From Phytohabitans maris (GTDB lineage: Bacteria; Actinomycetota; Actinomycetes; Mycobacteriales; Micromonosporaceae): a stretch of 64,000 bases of DNA. Below the pieces are notes generated by a model. That model was not told where the DNA came from. It ran no database searches and was given only the letters and a program-made list of their open reading frames with translations. Numbering within the stretch: position 1 is the stretch's first letter; each line of letters starts with the position of its first letter. The stretch is from positions 124,001-188,000 of the forward strand of contig NZ_JAVHUY010000015.1 of the NCBI RefSeq assembly GCF_031085175.1, given 5' to 3'. This document shows, one piece after another, positions 56,230 through 64,000 of this stretch. The position numbers and the translations under genes were made by a program.

Positions 56230-56271
56230 GATCCCGCCCGGGCCGGATCGAGCCAGCCCGGGCGCGGGATC
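56230..56271 (-). terminator. Terminator hairpin after the sugar-importer operon
   Basis: GATCCCG-CCCGGGC (56230-56243) pairs with GCCCGGG-CG-CGGGATC (56256-56271), a 14-bp stem with a 2-nt bulge and a 12-nt loop. It sits just past the stop of the membrane-protein gene (56289). Confidence 0.65.
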
Positions 56272-56288
56272 CACTGTGACCCTCCGCT

Positions 56289-57326
56289 TTAGACAGTGCT
56301 CCTCACCTGGTCGGCGGCGGGCTCCGGCGCCGCCGGTGCGGTCCGGGCGGCGGTCCGGCCGCGGCCCAGCGCCACCAGTACGAGGCCGACGATCGCGTAC
56401 GCGGCCAGGATCCAGGCCGCCGTCGCACCGCCGGCGCCGTCGAAGTACGCCGTCGAGCGCAGCAGCGTCCCACCCGCGCCGACCGGCAGCCACTGGCCGA
56501 TCTCGCCCCACGGCTGGGGGAGCAGCTGGGGCGCGGCGGCGACGCCGGAGAGCGCGTTGCCGGCCAGGAAGATCACCAGTGCGCCCAGCCCGACGCCCGG
56601 CTCGCCGAACACCGCGGCCAATCCGGTGACCGCGCCGGCGACGCCGAGCGTGAAGAGCCCGATCGCGGCGGCGTTCAGCAGGTACTCCCCGGGGATCACG
56701 CCGAGCCAGAACTGGAGTACGGCGGCGGAGGTGAGCCCGGCCAGCACCGCGTACCCGAGCAGGCCGGCCAGGCGCGGACCGCGCCCCCGGGCGGCGAAGT
56801 AGATCCCGATGCCGGCCAGCAGCGAGGTGATCGCGAGCGGCAGGAAGCCGCTGGCGAAGCCGGTGCCCCGCGGGTCGTCCGGGTCCAGCGGCACCACCTC
56901 GACGGTGCGCACCGGCTGGCCACCGTTCAGCTGCGCGGAGGCCTGGGTGAGCAGCGTCGCGACGGTGGGGCTGGCGGCCGGCGCGGTGTGCAGCGTGAGC
57001 CCGTCCGGGCCGACCACGAAGGCCGCGTACGCGTCGCGGTCGCGCAGGGCCTCGTCGGCCGACGCGGCGTCCGGGAGCGTGGTGACCTCGAACGCGCCGG
57101 GGCGGGCCGACTCGAGCTGGGCGGCGAAGCCCTGCGCGGCGGGCGCCGGGCCGGCGACGACCACCGGCAGGTCACGCGGGTCGAGGTTGGCCGCGGGGGC
57201 GCTGAACAGGGGAACGAGCAGGGCCTGCAACGCGACCACGCCGACCGCGATCACCAGGGCGAGAGCGGCGGGCGAGGGGCGGCGGCGGGCTGGCGTGCGG
57301 GTGGTGCCATCTCCCGGCTGTGCCAT
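56289..57326 (-). CDS. ABC-2/YhgE-like membrane protein
   Basis: 345 residues. An N-terminal helix (LALVIAVGVVALQALLVPLF), an extracytoplasmic domain (about 50-150, LPVVVAGPAPAAQGFAAQLE; FVVGPDGLTLHTAPAASP) and five or six C-terminal helices make a YhgE/Pip-like topology of ABC-2 permease relatives. Without an adjacent ATPase of the same class, it may be an efflux or cell-envelope protein. A putative TetR-type operator pair lies in the 83-bp gap before its start. Confidence 0.8.
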   Translation of the reverse strand: MAQPGDGTTRTPARRRPSPAALALVIAVGVVALQALLVPLFSAPAANLDPRDLPVVVAGPAPAAQGFAAQLESARPGAFEVTTLPDAASADEALRDRDAYAAFVVGPDGLTLHTAPAASPTVATLLTQASAQLNGGQPVRTVEVVPLDPDDPRGTGFASGFLPLAITSLLAGIGIYFAARGRGPRLAGLLGYAVLAGLTSAAVLQFWLGVIPGEYLLNAAAIGLFTLGVAGAVTGLAAVFGEPGVGLGALVIFLAGNALSGVAAAPQLLPQPWGEIGQWLPVGAGGTLLRSTAYFDGAGGATAAWILAAYAIVGLVLVALGRGRTAARTAPAAPEPAADQVRSTV

Positions 57327-57338
57327 GTCGACTCCTCA

Positions 57339-57410
57339 AAACGAACACTCATTCTCTATATGCCCAGGCTTCCACCGCACCCGGTCACTGTCAAGAACGA
57401 GCATTCGTTT
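57339..57410. promoter_or_regulatory. Two TetR-type operator motifs in opposite orientation
   Basis: AAACGAACACTCATTCT (57339-57355, plus strand) and AAACGAATGCTCGTTCT (57394-57410, minus strand) agree at 14 of 17 bases. The sites lie 55 bp apart, centre to centre, flanking a minus-strand TATAGA that could be a -10. The form resembles sites of TetR/AcrR regulators. No TetR gene is in the window. Confidence 0.6.
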
Positions 57411-58483
57411 TACGCGTCGAGGGCCAGGCCGGATTCGGGGTCGTAGAAGCGCAGGGCCGCCGGCTCGGCGCGGAGGTGCACCCGCGCATCGGGCGCGGCG
57501 GGGAAGGTGGCCGGCGCCTGGACCTTGAGCTGCTCGTCCGCCAGGCGCACCGTCAGCAGGAGCGCGGCGCCGGTCGGCTCGACCACCTCGATCCGCGCCG
57601 GGACCCAGCCGGCCGCCGGTTCGGTCGCGACCTGGATGTTCTCCGCGCGGACGCCGACCACGACGTCGCGACCCTCCCATGTGGACAGGTGGTCGGGCGC
57701 CTGGAGCGAGGCGTCGCCGACCGCCAGCGCGCCGCCGCCGACCCGGGCGGTGAGGAAGTTCATCGGGGGCGAGCCGAGGAAACCGCCGACGAACCGGTCG
57801 GCCGGGCGGTCGTACACCGCCAGCGGCGCGCCGAGCTGGGCCACCCTGCCGTCCCGCATCACCGCGACCCGGTCGCCGAGCGACATCGCCTCGGCCTGGT
57901 CGTGCGTGACGTACAGCGTGGTGGTGCCGAGCTGGCCCACGATCCGCTTCAGCTCGGCCCGAAACTGGAGCCGCAGCAGCGCGTCCAGGTTGGACAGTGG
58001 CTCGTCCATCAGCAGCACCGCCGCGTCGACCACGATCGCCCGGGCCACCGCGACCCGCTGCCGCTGGCCGCCGGAGAGCTGGGCCGGGTACCGGTCCAGG
58101 TACTCCTCCAGGTGGAGCAGCTCGGCGGCCCGCTTGACCCGCCGGTCGAACTCGTCCCTGGGCACCTTGCGCATGGTGAGGCCGAAGCCGATGTTCTGCC
58201 GCACCTTCATGTGCGGGAAGATCGCGTACGACTGGAAGACCATCGACAGGCCGCGCTGGCGCGGCGGCAGGTAGGTGACGTCCCGCCCGCCGATGCTGAC
58301 CGTGCCGCTGTCCGGCGTCTCCAGGCCGGCGACCATGCGCAGCAGCGTGGTCTTGCCGCAGCCGCTCGGCCCGACCAGCACCAGGAACTCCCCGTCGGCC
58401 ACCTCCAGCGACACGCCGTCGGTGGCCCGCCGGTCACCCCCGGCGTAGGTCTTCACCAGGTTGTAAACAACAACGGAACTCAC
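57410..58483 (-). CDS. Sugar ABC importer ATP-binding protein (UgpC/MsiK-type)
   Basis: 357 residues. Walker A is GPSGCGKT, the signature is LSGGQRQR, Walker B is LLMDEPLSNLD and the H-loop is YVTHDQAEAMS. A C-terminal regulatory beta domain (about 240-357: VVGVRAENIQVATEPAAG) is typical of CUT1 sugar importer ATPases. It belongs to the operon of the SBP and two permeases encoded upstream, and could also serve the ATPase-less importer at 11-14 kb. GTG/ATG start at 58483 is 86 bp past the permease stop. Confidence 0.93.
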   Translation of the reverse strand: MSSVVVYNLVKTYAGGDRRATDGVSLEVADGEFLVLVGPSGCGKTTLLRMVAGLETPDSGTVSIGGRDVTYLPPRQRGLSMVFQSYAIFPHMKVRQNIGFGLTMRKVPRDEFDRRVKRAAELLHLEEYLDRYPAQLSGGQRQRVAVARAIVVDAAVLLMDEPLSNLDALLRLQFRAELKRIVGQLGTTTLYVTHDQAEAMSLGDRVAVMRDGRVAQLGAPLAVYDRPADRFVGGFLGSPPMNFLTARVGGGALAVGDASLQAPDHLSTWEGRDVVVGVRAENIQVATEPAAGWVPARIEVVEPTGAALLLTVRLADEQLKVQAPATFPAAPDARVHLRAEPAALRFYDPESGLALDA

Positions 58484-58568
58484 CTGTGCCTGCCTTTCGT
58501 TCGCGACTGCGGGGCTCGCATGCCGCCCGCCGCCGAAGCCGCGGGCCGTAGAAGCTCACTCCTCGCGC

Positions 58569-59381
58569 TCACCGGAGCGTCGTCCCCCACATGTTCAGCA
58601 GATAGCGCCGCATCACGGCGATGAAGACCAGCGCCGGCAGCACCAGCGCGAGGCCGCCGGCGAACCGGTACGCCAGCGGCGAGTCGGCGAGCGTGGTCAG
58701 CACCTGCGCGGGCAGCGTGCGCTGGTTGAGGGTCAGCACGGTGGCGCCGAGCACCTCGTTCCAGGAGAGCATGAACGCGAACATCGCGGCCGCCGCGATG
58801 CCCGGCAGCGCCTGCGGCGCCACCACCCGCAGGAACGCCTGCACCGGCGACGCCCCGAAGATCATCGCGGCCTCCTCCTGCTCGTGCGACACGCCCACGA
58901 AGATCGCCGCGGTGATCAGCACCGTCGTCGGCAGCGCCAGCGCGGTGTGCAGGAGCATCACCGCGTACGTCGTGTCGTAGAGCCCCGCGTCCAGGAAGAT
59001 CCGGGCCAGCGGCACCGAGAGCACGACGATCGGCAGCGCCCGGGTGAGCAGCAGGAAGAGCTGGTACGTGTCCCGGCCGCGGAAGGCGTACCGGGCCACC
59101 GCGTACCCGGCCGGCACGCCCACGAGCAGCGCCAGCACCACCGTGCCCAGCCCGACGGTGAGCGAGTTGAGAAAGCCGCCGGTCACGCCGGTCGAGCGCA
59201 GGAACGTCGACATCGTCTCGGTCGACGGTTCGGTCGGCAGCAGCGGGAGCGGGAAGCGGTTGAGCGAGGCGCGGCTGGAGAGGGCGGCGAGGGCGATCAG
59301 GTACAGCGGTACCCCCATGAAGAGGGTGATCGCGACGCAGGCTGCCTGGACCGCGGCGCGCTGCCAGCGACGGCGCCTCAT
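58569..59381 (-). CDS. Sugar ABC importer permease (MalG-type)
   Basis: 270-residue permease with six helices starting AAVQAACVAITLFMGVPLYL, and the EAA docking loop EEAAMIFGASPVQAFLRVVAPQ. It overlaps the upstream permease gene by 4 bp (ATGA). Part of a complete CUT1 operon. Confidence 0.92.
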   Translation of the reverse strand: MRRRRWQRAAVQAACVAITLFMGVPLYLIALAALSSRASLNRFPLPLLPTEPSTETMSTFLRSTGVTGGFLNSLTVGLGTVVLALLVGVPAGYAVARYAFRGRDTYQLFLLLTRALPIVVLSVPLARIFLDAGLYDTTYAVMLLHTALALPTTVLITAAIFVGVSHEQEEAAMIFGASPVQAFLRVVAPQALPGIAAAAMFAFMLSWNEVLGATVLTLNQRTLPAQVLTTLADSPLAYRFAGGLALVLPALVFIAVMRRYLLNMWGTTLR

Positions 59382-60226
59382 CTCGCGGCCGTCCGGTCGC
59401 GCAGCAGCCGCAGATAGCCGGCGGCGGCCAGCATCGACACGGCCAGCACCACGAGCGCGATGGCGGTGGCGACGTTGGGGTTCTGCAGCACGTTGTACCA
59501 CTGGTAGGTCTCGCCGACGAGCAGCGGCAGGCTGCGGCCGGTGAGCGCCTGCGCGACCGCGAACGTCTCCAGCGCCAGGATCGTGCGCAGGATCAGCGCG
59601 ACCTGCAGGCTCGGCCGCAGCTGGGGGAGGACCACGTGCCGCAGCCGCTGCCAGTACGTGGCGCCGAAGACCGCGGCCGCCTCGTCGTAGTCCTTCGGGA
59701 TGCCCTGCAGCCCGGCGACCACGATCACCAGCACCAGCGACGTCGAGCGCCACAGCTCGGCGACCACCACGGCCAGGAACATCGTGGTCGTGTTCTGGTA
59801 CGACAGCCAGGCGTAGCCGTCGACGCCGAGGTGGTCCAGGACCGAGTTGAGGTAGCCGCGGTCGGCGAAGACCGAGAGCCACACCAGGCCGGCCGCCAGG
59901 TCGCTGATCGCGAGCGGGATCACCCAGACGTAGAAGTGCAGGCCGGCGAGGCGTGGCCGCTCGCGCAGCAGCAGCGCCATGGTCAGCGCGAACGCGAACT
60001 GGATCGGGATCAGCACCACGATGAGCAGCCCGGTGTTGCGCACGGCCGGCCAGAAGTACGGGTCGTCGAGCATCCGCCGCACGTACCCGAGGGTCGGCCC
60101 GTCCGGCCCGCTGAACGCCTGGCCGACGCCGACGACGAGGGGCCAGGCGAACAGCGCGGTCATCACGACCAGCGACGGCGCGATGAGCAGCACCGCCGCC
60201 GGTACGCGCGCCCGTTTACCGGTCAT
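59378..60226 (-). CDS. Sugar ABC importer permease (MalF-type)
   Basis: 282-residue permease. First helix PAAVLLIAPSLVVMTALFAW; EAA loop DEAAAVFGATYWQRLRHVVLPQ. Start ATG 60226 overlaps the SBP stop (TGATG). It pairs with the MalG-type protein encoded next. Confidence 0.92.
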   Translation of the reverse strand: MTGKRARVPAAVLLIAPSLVVMTALFAWPLVVGVGQAFSGPDGPTLGYVRRMLDDPYFWPAVRNTGLLIVVLIPIQFAFALTMALLLRERPRLAGLHFYVWVIPLAISDLAAGLVWLSVFADRGYLNSVLDHLGVDGYAWLSYQNTTTMFLAVVVAELWRSTSLVLVIVVAGLQGIPKDYDEAAAVFGATYWQRLRHVVLPQLRPSLQVALILRTILALETFAVAQALTGRSLPLLVGETYQWYNVLQNPNVATAIALVVLAVSMLAAAGYLRLLRDRTAAR

Positions 60227-61566
60227 CAGGCCACCCGGCAGGGGGAGCCGGCGGGGTCGGGGCGCCAGCAGGCCACCTTGAGCTCGTCGAGGATGACGTT
60301 GAGCTGGGTGGCCTGCGCGTCGAGTACCCCTTGGACCGGCTTGCCGTCGAGGCAGATCTCCTTGAACGCGTTCTTGAAGATCTGGCTCACCTCGCCGTCG
60401 CGGGCGCCGACGCCGACCGGTGGCAGCGACACGATCGCGTTCGCCGCCTCCTGCTGCGCCTTCACGGCGGCGGCCTCCAGGCTGACCGCGCCGGGCAGGT
60501 CGGTCGGGAGCTGGGCGTTGGTGACCGGGAAGAACGCGTTCTGCCGCAGCACGTCGACCTGAACGTCGGCCGTGGTGAGCGCCGTGACGACCGCCTTGGC
60601 CCGGTCGGCCTCGGGCGCCCCGTCGGGTATCCCGAGCCCGGCGACGACCAGCATGTAGCCGAGGCCCTTCGGCCCGCTCGGCGCCGGCACCATCACCCAG
60701 TCGTCGGGCTTGTCGCCGGGCGCGTCGCGCAGCCGGGCCACGTGGTCCCAGGCGACCAGTACCTCGCCGCGCTGCAGCGGCTCCTGCATGCCGTCGTAGT
60801 TGGTGGAGGCGGGCACGGTCTGCGCCCACAGCTGCTTCATGTACTGCCAGGCGGTCACCGCGTCCGGGCTCCGGAACGTCGTGACCTGCCCACCGGTGAA
60901 GCTGGGCAGCAGGAAGCCCTGGAAGAACCGGTGGTAGAGCCCCTTCGGGCCGGCCGGGATGCCGAAGACCGGCTTGTTGCCGTTCGCCTGGCGGGCCGCG
61001 GTCAGCCAGCTGAGCAGCTGGTCGTAGCTGAGCTTTTGCACGTCGGCGCCGCTGGGCAGCCACTGCAGGGCCTTCTTGTTGACGGCGAGGACGTACGTGG
61101 CCTGCATCCACGGCACGTACTTCGTCGTACCGCCGGAGAGCTTGGCCAGGTCGGTGAGGTCGGTGGCGAAGCCGCGGTCGCCGAGCGAGCCGAGCAGGTC
61201 GTCGAGGTCGGCGAGGCGGCTGGCGTGCGGGGCGAGCTCGCCGTGCAGCCCGCCGACGAGACTGAGCTGCACCTTCCCGGCGTCCACCTGGGACTGCACG
61301 GTGGTGGCGAAGGCGCTCGGGTCGACCGCGTTGAACGCGACCTTCTGCCCGGTCACCCGGTCGCCGAGGATCTTTTCGAAGCGCTGTCTCTCCTCGACCT
61401 GCGTGAACTGGGTGGAGAGGAAGTTGACCGACCCCTCGCCCCCGTCCGCGCCGCTGGTCGAGACGCCGCCGCAGGCGGTCAGCGCGGGTGCCGCGGCGAC
61501 GCCCAGGCCCAGGCCGAGCAGGCCGCGACGGGAGAGTCCGGAGTGGAGCTTTATGCGGTTCGTCAT
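60226..61566 (-). CDS. Tat-exported sugar-binding lipoprotein
   Basis: 446 residues. Twin-arginine signal (SRRGLLGLGL) and lipobox (LTAC). The mature protein is a family 1 solute-binding protein (SVNFLSTQFTQVEERQRFEK; VPWMQATYVLAVNKKALQWL; VLVAWDHVARLRDAPGD). It supplies a sugar to the two permeases and ATPase encoded downstream. The operon order is SBP, MalF, MalG, UgpC, membrane protein. Divergent from a chitinase gene, so chito-oligosaccharides are a possible substrate (inference). Confidence 0.92.
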   Translation of the reverse strand: MTNRIKLHSGLSRRGLLGLGLGVAAAPALTACGGVSTSGADGGEGSVNFLSTQFTQVEERQRFEKILGDRVTGQKVAFNAVDPSAFATTVQSQVDAGKVQLSLVGGLHGELAPHASRLADLDDLLGSLGDRGFATDLTDLAKLSGGTTKYVPWMQATYVLAVNKKALQWLPSGADVQKLSYDQLLSWLTAARQANGNKPVFGIPAGPKGLYHRFFQGFLLPSFTGGQVTTFRSPDAVTAWQYMKQLWAQTVPASTNYDGMQEPLQRGEVLVAWDHVARLRDAPGDKPDDWVMVPAPSGPKGLGYMLVVAGLGIPDGAPEADRAKAVVTALTTADVQVDVLRQNAFFPVTNAQLPTDLPGAVSLEAAAVKAQQEAANAIVSLPPVGVGARDGEVSQIFKNAFKEICLDGKPVQGVLDAQATQLNVILDELKVACWRPDPAGSPCRVA

Positions 61567-61703
61567 CGTTACTCCCCAGGTACTGATGTCGGCACCGTTA
61601 CGTGAGAGTTAATGTATTTGATCCGCCGGCACTTCACCGGATTCGAATGCGTAACTATGCGGGTGTCTTGTCAGAACAGGAAGGAATCCTTACTGTTCTG
61701 CGC

Positions 61704-63023
61704 ATGCGCAGACTGCTCGGCGTCGCCATAGCCATGACCACCGTTCTCGCCGGCGCGGCCGCGGCTCCCGCGTCCGCCGGCGCCAGTGCCCACCGGGACG
61801 GCTTCGTCCGGGTCGGCTATTTCACCCAATGGGGTATCTACGGCCGGGCGTTTCCGGTCAAGAAGCTCGACACGTCCGGGGCGGCGGGCCGCCTCACCCA
61901 CATCAACTACGCGTTCGGCAACGTCAGCGAGGACGGCCGCTGCTATGTGGACGGCGGGCCGGGCGAGGGCGACGCCTGGGCCGACTACCAGCGCCCGGTG
62001 CCCGCGCAGGAGAGCGTCGACGGCGTCGCCGACGCCTGGGGCGAGCCGCTCAACGGCAACTTCGGCCAGCTGCGGAAGCTCAAGGCCAAGCACAAGAACC
62101 TCAAGGCGCTGATCTCGCTCGGCGGGTGGAGCTGGTCGACGTACTTCTCCAACGCGGCGCTCACCGACGCCTCGCGCAAGAAGTTCGTCGCCTCCTGCGT
62201 CGACCTGTACCTCAAGGGCAACCTGCCCAACCCGGACGGCAGCGCCGGCGGGCCGGGCTCCCTCGCCGGCGTCTTCGACGGCATCGACCTGGACTGGGAG
62301 TGGCCGGGTGCAGGCGGCGAGCCGGGCAACGTGGTACGTCCCGAGGACAAGCGGAACTTCACGCTGCTGCTCGCCGAGTTCCGCCGGCAGCTCGACGCGC
62401 TCGGCAAGAAGGACCGCAAGCACTACGAGCTGACCGCGTTCGTACCGGCCGCGCCGGCCACGATCGACGCCGGCTTCGAGGTCAAGAAGATCTTCAAGTA
62501 CCTGGACTTCGCGACCGTGCAGGGCTACGACTTCCACGGCACCTGGGAGCTGCGGGCCAACCAGCAGTCCGCGCTGCGGGTACCGGCCGGCGCGCCGGAC
62601 GACCCGGACTTCTCCGCCGACTCCACCATCCAGGCGTGGCTCGACCGGGGCGCGCCGCGCCGCGAGCTCGTGCTCGGCATCCCGTACTTCGGGCGCGGCT
62701 GGACCGGCGTGACCGGCGGGCGGGACGGCCTCTTCGGCACCGCGACCGGGCCGGCGCCGGCCACGTTCGAGGCGGGCAGCGAAGACTACAAGAAGCTGAA
62801 GACGCTCCCCTCGGCCGGCTTCACCGTCCACCGCGACCTGCGGGCCGGGCACGCCTGGCTCTGGGACGGCAGCACGTTCTGGACGTACGACGACCCGGCC
62901 GTGGTGCTGCAGAAGACGCTCTACATCCGCACCCGGGGGCTGGGCGGCGCGATGGTCTGGTCGCTGGACGGCGACGACGACAACGCCACGCTCACCCGCA
63001 CCATCCACTTCGCCCTGCGCTAG
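61704..63023 (+). CDS. Secreted GH18 chitinase
   Basis: 439 residues from ATG 61704; the ribosome site (AGGAAGGA) is rather far upstream, so an earlier in-frame start is possible. A signal peptide (ending ASAGA) leads to a GH18 barrel: VRVGYFTQWGIYGR, SLGGWSWS, the catalytic DGIDLDWEW (DxxDxDxE), FATVQGYDF and GAMVWSLDGDD. GH18 enzymes hydrolyse chitin by substrate-assisted catalysis. There is no chitin-binding module. Divergent from a sugar-binding protein of an ABC importer; a family A palindrome ends the gene. Confidence 0.92.
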   Translation: MRRLLGVAIAMTTVLAGAAAAPASAGASAHRDGFVRVGYFTQWGIYGRAFPVKKLDTSGAAGRLTHINYAFGNVSEDGRCYVDGGPGEGDAWADYQRPVPAQESVDGVADAWGEPLNGNFGQLRKLKAKHKNLKALISLGGWSWSTYFSNAALTDASRKKFVASCVDLYLKGNLPNPDGSAGGPGSLAGVFDGIDLDWEWPGAGGEPGNVVRPEDKRNFTLLLAEFRRQLDALGKKDRKHYELTAFVPAAPATIDAGFEVKKIFKYLDFATVQGYDFHGTWELRANQQSALRVPAGAPDDPDFSADSTIQAWLDRGAPRRELVLGIPYFGRGWTGVTGGRDGLFGTATGPAPATFEAGSEDYKKLKTLPSAGFTVHRDLRAGHAWLWDGSTFWTYDDPAVVLQKTLYIRTRGLGGAMVWSLDGDDDNATLTRTIHFALR

Positions 63024-63034
63024 CTCTCGGCCCG

Positions 63035-63088
63035 TGATCGAAGCTCCCCTCAAGTCGCTAGAACGACTTCAGGGGAGCTTCGATCATG
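63035..63088. terminator. Palindromic repeat, family A copy 3
   Basis: TGATCGAAGCTCCCCT (63036-63051) pairs perfectly with AGGGGAGCTTCGATCA (63072-63087). One mismatch follows, then AAGTCG/CGACTT around a loop CTAGAA. Sequence is nearly the same as copy 1 at 5165, including the inner stem. Between the convergent chitinase and anti-sigma genes. Confidence 0.75.
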
Positions 63089-63093
63089 GTGGG

Positions 63094-63852
63094 TTATGCC
63101 GCGTGGCGATCGGTGCGGGCCCGGGCGGGGCGGTCGCGGACCAGGCGCAGCGCCGGGCGGGCCGGCGGCTGCTCGGGCTCGTCGAAGCGGGCCCGCCAGG
63201 CCGGGCGGGGCGTGCGCTGCCCGCCGGCCGGGCCGCCACGGGCCGGCTGCAGGCGGGAGAGGACGAGCACCAGCACGTACCCGACCAGGATGAACGCGTG
63301 GCTCAGCACCCGCCCGAGGTCGACCCGGCCGGCGATGACGTCACTGGCGGTGAGCAGGCTGAGCGCGGCCACGAACGCGGTCAGCGTCGGGATCAGCCCC
63401 GAACCCGGGCCGCGCATGAGCGCGATCCAGGCGAAGCCGGCGCCGATCGCGACGTTCCAGGCGGCGGACTCGTGCCACAGGTGGTCCGGCCCCACACCGA
63501 ACGTGTGCAGGTGCCGCCCGGCCGCGAAGCCGCCGATCTGCGCCGCACCGAGCAGGAACTGCACGACGCCGAGCGCGCCGAGCGCGACCCGTACCGCCCG
63601 GACCAGGCGGGCCCGCCGGCGGCCGGGAGCGGCGGCGAGCACCTCGTCGCTGACCGTCACCTCGTGCGTGACCACGCTGGTGCGGACCATCCGGGTCACC
63701 TGGGCGGCGGCGTCGAACCACTGCCGGCACGCCGCGCAGCCGGCCAGGTGCGCGTCGGTCGCCGCGCGCTCGGCCGGGTCGTCTTCCCCGTCGAGGCGCG
63801 CCGACAGCGCCTCGCGTGACTCTTCGCACCCCACCTTGGGATAGTCGGTCAT
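63094..63852 (-). CDS. Zinc-finger anti-sigma factor-like membrane protein
   Basis: 252 residues. A zf-HC2 domain is present at the N-terminus: Cys9 (CEESREALSARLDGE) with His35, Cys39 and Cys42 (DAHLAGCAAC). Several membrane helices follow (about 88-205: LGALGVVQFLLGAAQIGGF, VAIGAGFAWIALM, LIPTLTAFVAALSLL, AFILVGYVLVLVL), then a basic tail. Such proteins usually hold an ECF sigma factor, but none is adjacent in the window. Overlaps the next gene's stop by 2 bp. Confidence 0.85.
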   Translation of the reverse strand: MTDYPKVGCEESREALSARLDGEDDPAERAATDAHLAGCAACRQWFDAAAQVTRMVRTSVVTHEVTVSDEVLAAAPGRRRARLVRAVRVALGALGVVQFLLGAAQIGGFAAGRHLHTFGVGPDHLWHESAAWNVAIGAGFAWIALMRGPGSGLIPTLTAFVAALSLLTASDVIAGRVDLGRVLSHAFILVGYVLVLVLSRLQPARGGPAGGQRTPRPAWRARFDEPEQPPARPALRLVRDRPARARTDRHAA

Positions 63853-64000
63853 GGCGCCGGTCGAGTTCCCACCGGGTGGAAGCCGACCGCCGCGTACCCC
63901 GGGTAGTCCTCCGGGCGGTCGGGCAGCTCGTCGTCCTCCGGCCGCCACAGCGCCATGTAAACCAGGCCCGGCTCGACCAGCTCGTACCCCTCCAGGAGCT
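63849..64000 (-). CDS. SAM-dependent methyltransferase (DUF574-like), C-terminal fragment at window edge
   Basis: About 49 residues visible, ending VGTRPAP at the stop in 63849-63851. The text LEGYELVEPGLVYMALWRPE and YPGYAAVGF resemble the C-terminus of S-adenosyl methyltransferases of the DUF574 (SCO4318-like) family. The rest lies beyond the right edge. Stop and next start overlap in ATGA, so the genes are co-transcribed. Confidence 0.7.
   Translation of the reverse strand, partial: LLEGYELVEPGLVYMALWRPEDDELPDRPEDYPGYAAVGFHPVGTRPAP

Noticed and set aside
1-64000. tRNA, rRNA, riboswitch or biosynthetic cluster
   Set aside because: No cloverleaf, rRNA-like or recognisable riboswitch consensus was seen, and no polyketide synthase, nonribosomal peptide synthetase, terpene or RiPP core enzyme motifs were found.

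Overview
The window is chromosomal DNA of a very high-GC actinomycete. GC-rich third codon positions, many GTG starts, ATGA-type overlaps, a mycothiol-enzyme fold, several ECF sigma/anti-sigma pairs, a large LuxR-type (LAL) regulator, Tat-exported lipoprotein binding proteins and a spread of secreted hydrolases all point to a filamentous soil Actinomycetota. A member of Micromonosporaceae is my best guess, but the genus cannot be fixed from sequence alone. I see no rRNA, tRNA, CRISPR array, phage, transposase or large biosynthetic cluster.

Layout. 0-10 kb: edge of a Thr/Pro-rich lipoprotein, an AAA+ ATPase, an AhpD-like protein, a secreted rhamnogalacturonan lyase, a HemK/PrmC-like methyltransferase, an anti-sigma/ECF sigma pair whose anti-sigma is fused to a mycothiol-dependent-enzyme fold, an orphan GvpL/F protein, an ArsR-SRPBCC-VOC operon and a membrane-anchored beta-propeller. 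11-18 kb: a sugar ABC importer without its own ATPase, two related luciferase-like flavin oxidoreductases (one fused to an FAD oxidoreductase) and a divergent MarR. 18-24 kb: LCP cell-wall ligase, Acg-like nitroreductase, SpoIIE-type phosphatase with a divergent RsbW-like kinase, DUF2231 protein and glutathione peroxidase. 23.7-27.6 kb: a tandem-repeat lipoprotein, a DUF1996 protein, an ECF sigma/anti-sigma pair and a VOC protein. 27.8-36.3 kb: a binding-protein/VWA fusion, an FMN reductase with divergent MarR, an OsmC protein, a 0.9-kb gene-free repeat region and a PadR-controlled ABC exporter. 36-52 kb: LuxR regulators, secreted lipase/esterases, a LigD-type polymerase, two secreted zinc metalloproteases, a VanW protein and a YibE/F protein. 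52-55 kb: a decaying stretch with gene remnants and small genes. 55-62 kb: GntR/cupin pair, a complete sugar ABC importer operon with its UgpC/MsiK-type ATPase, then a GH18 chitinase. 63-64 kb: an anti-sigma factor and the end of a SAM methyltransferase.

How it fits together. Polymer breakdown (pectin, chitin, protein, esters) sits beside two sugar importers, and the single ATPase at 57-58 kb could energise both. Several small regulators carry well-formed palindromic operators next to their start codons: ArsR, MarR at 30.3 kb, and PadR. One TetR-like operator pair has no TetR gene in view.

The least explained feature is a set of dispersed palindromic repeats. One family (arms TGATCGAAGCTCC/GGAGCTTCGATCA) occurs three times, each time exactly between convergent genes. 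Three other repeat modules occur together in both large gene-free gaps (10.6-11.0 and 31.8-32.7 kb) but in rearranged order and orientation. Three gene remnants are visible: a quinone oxidoreductase, a VOC protein and a small conserved hypothetical.
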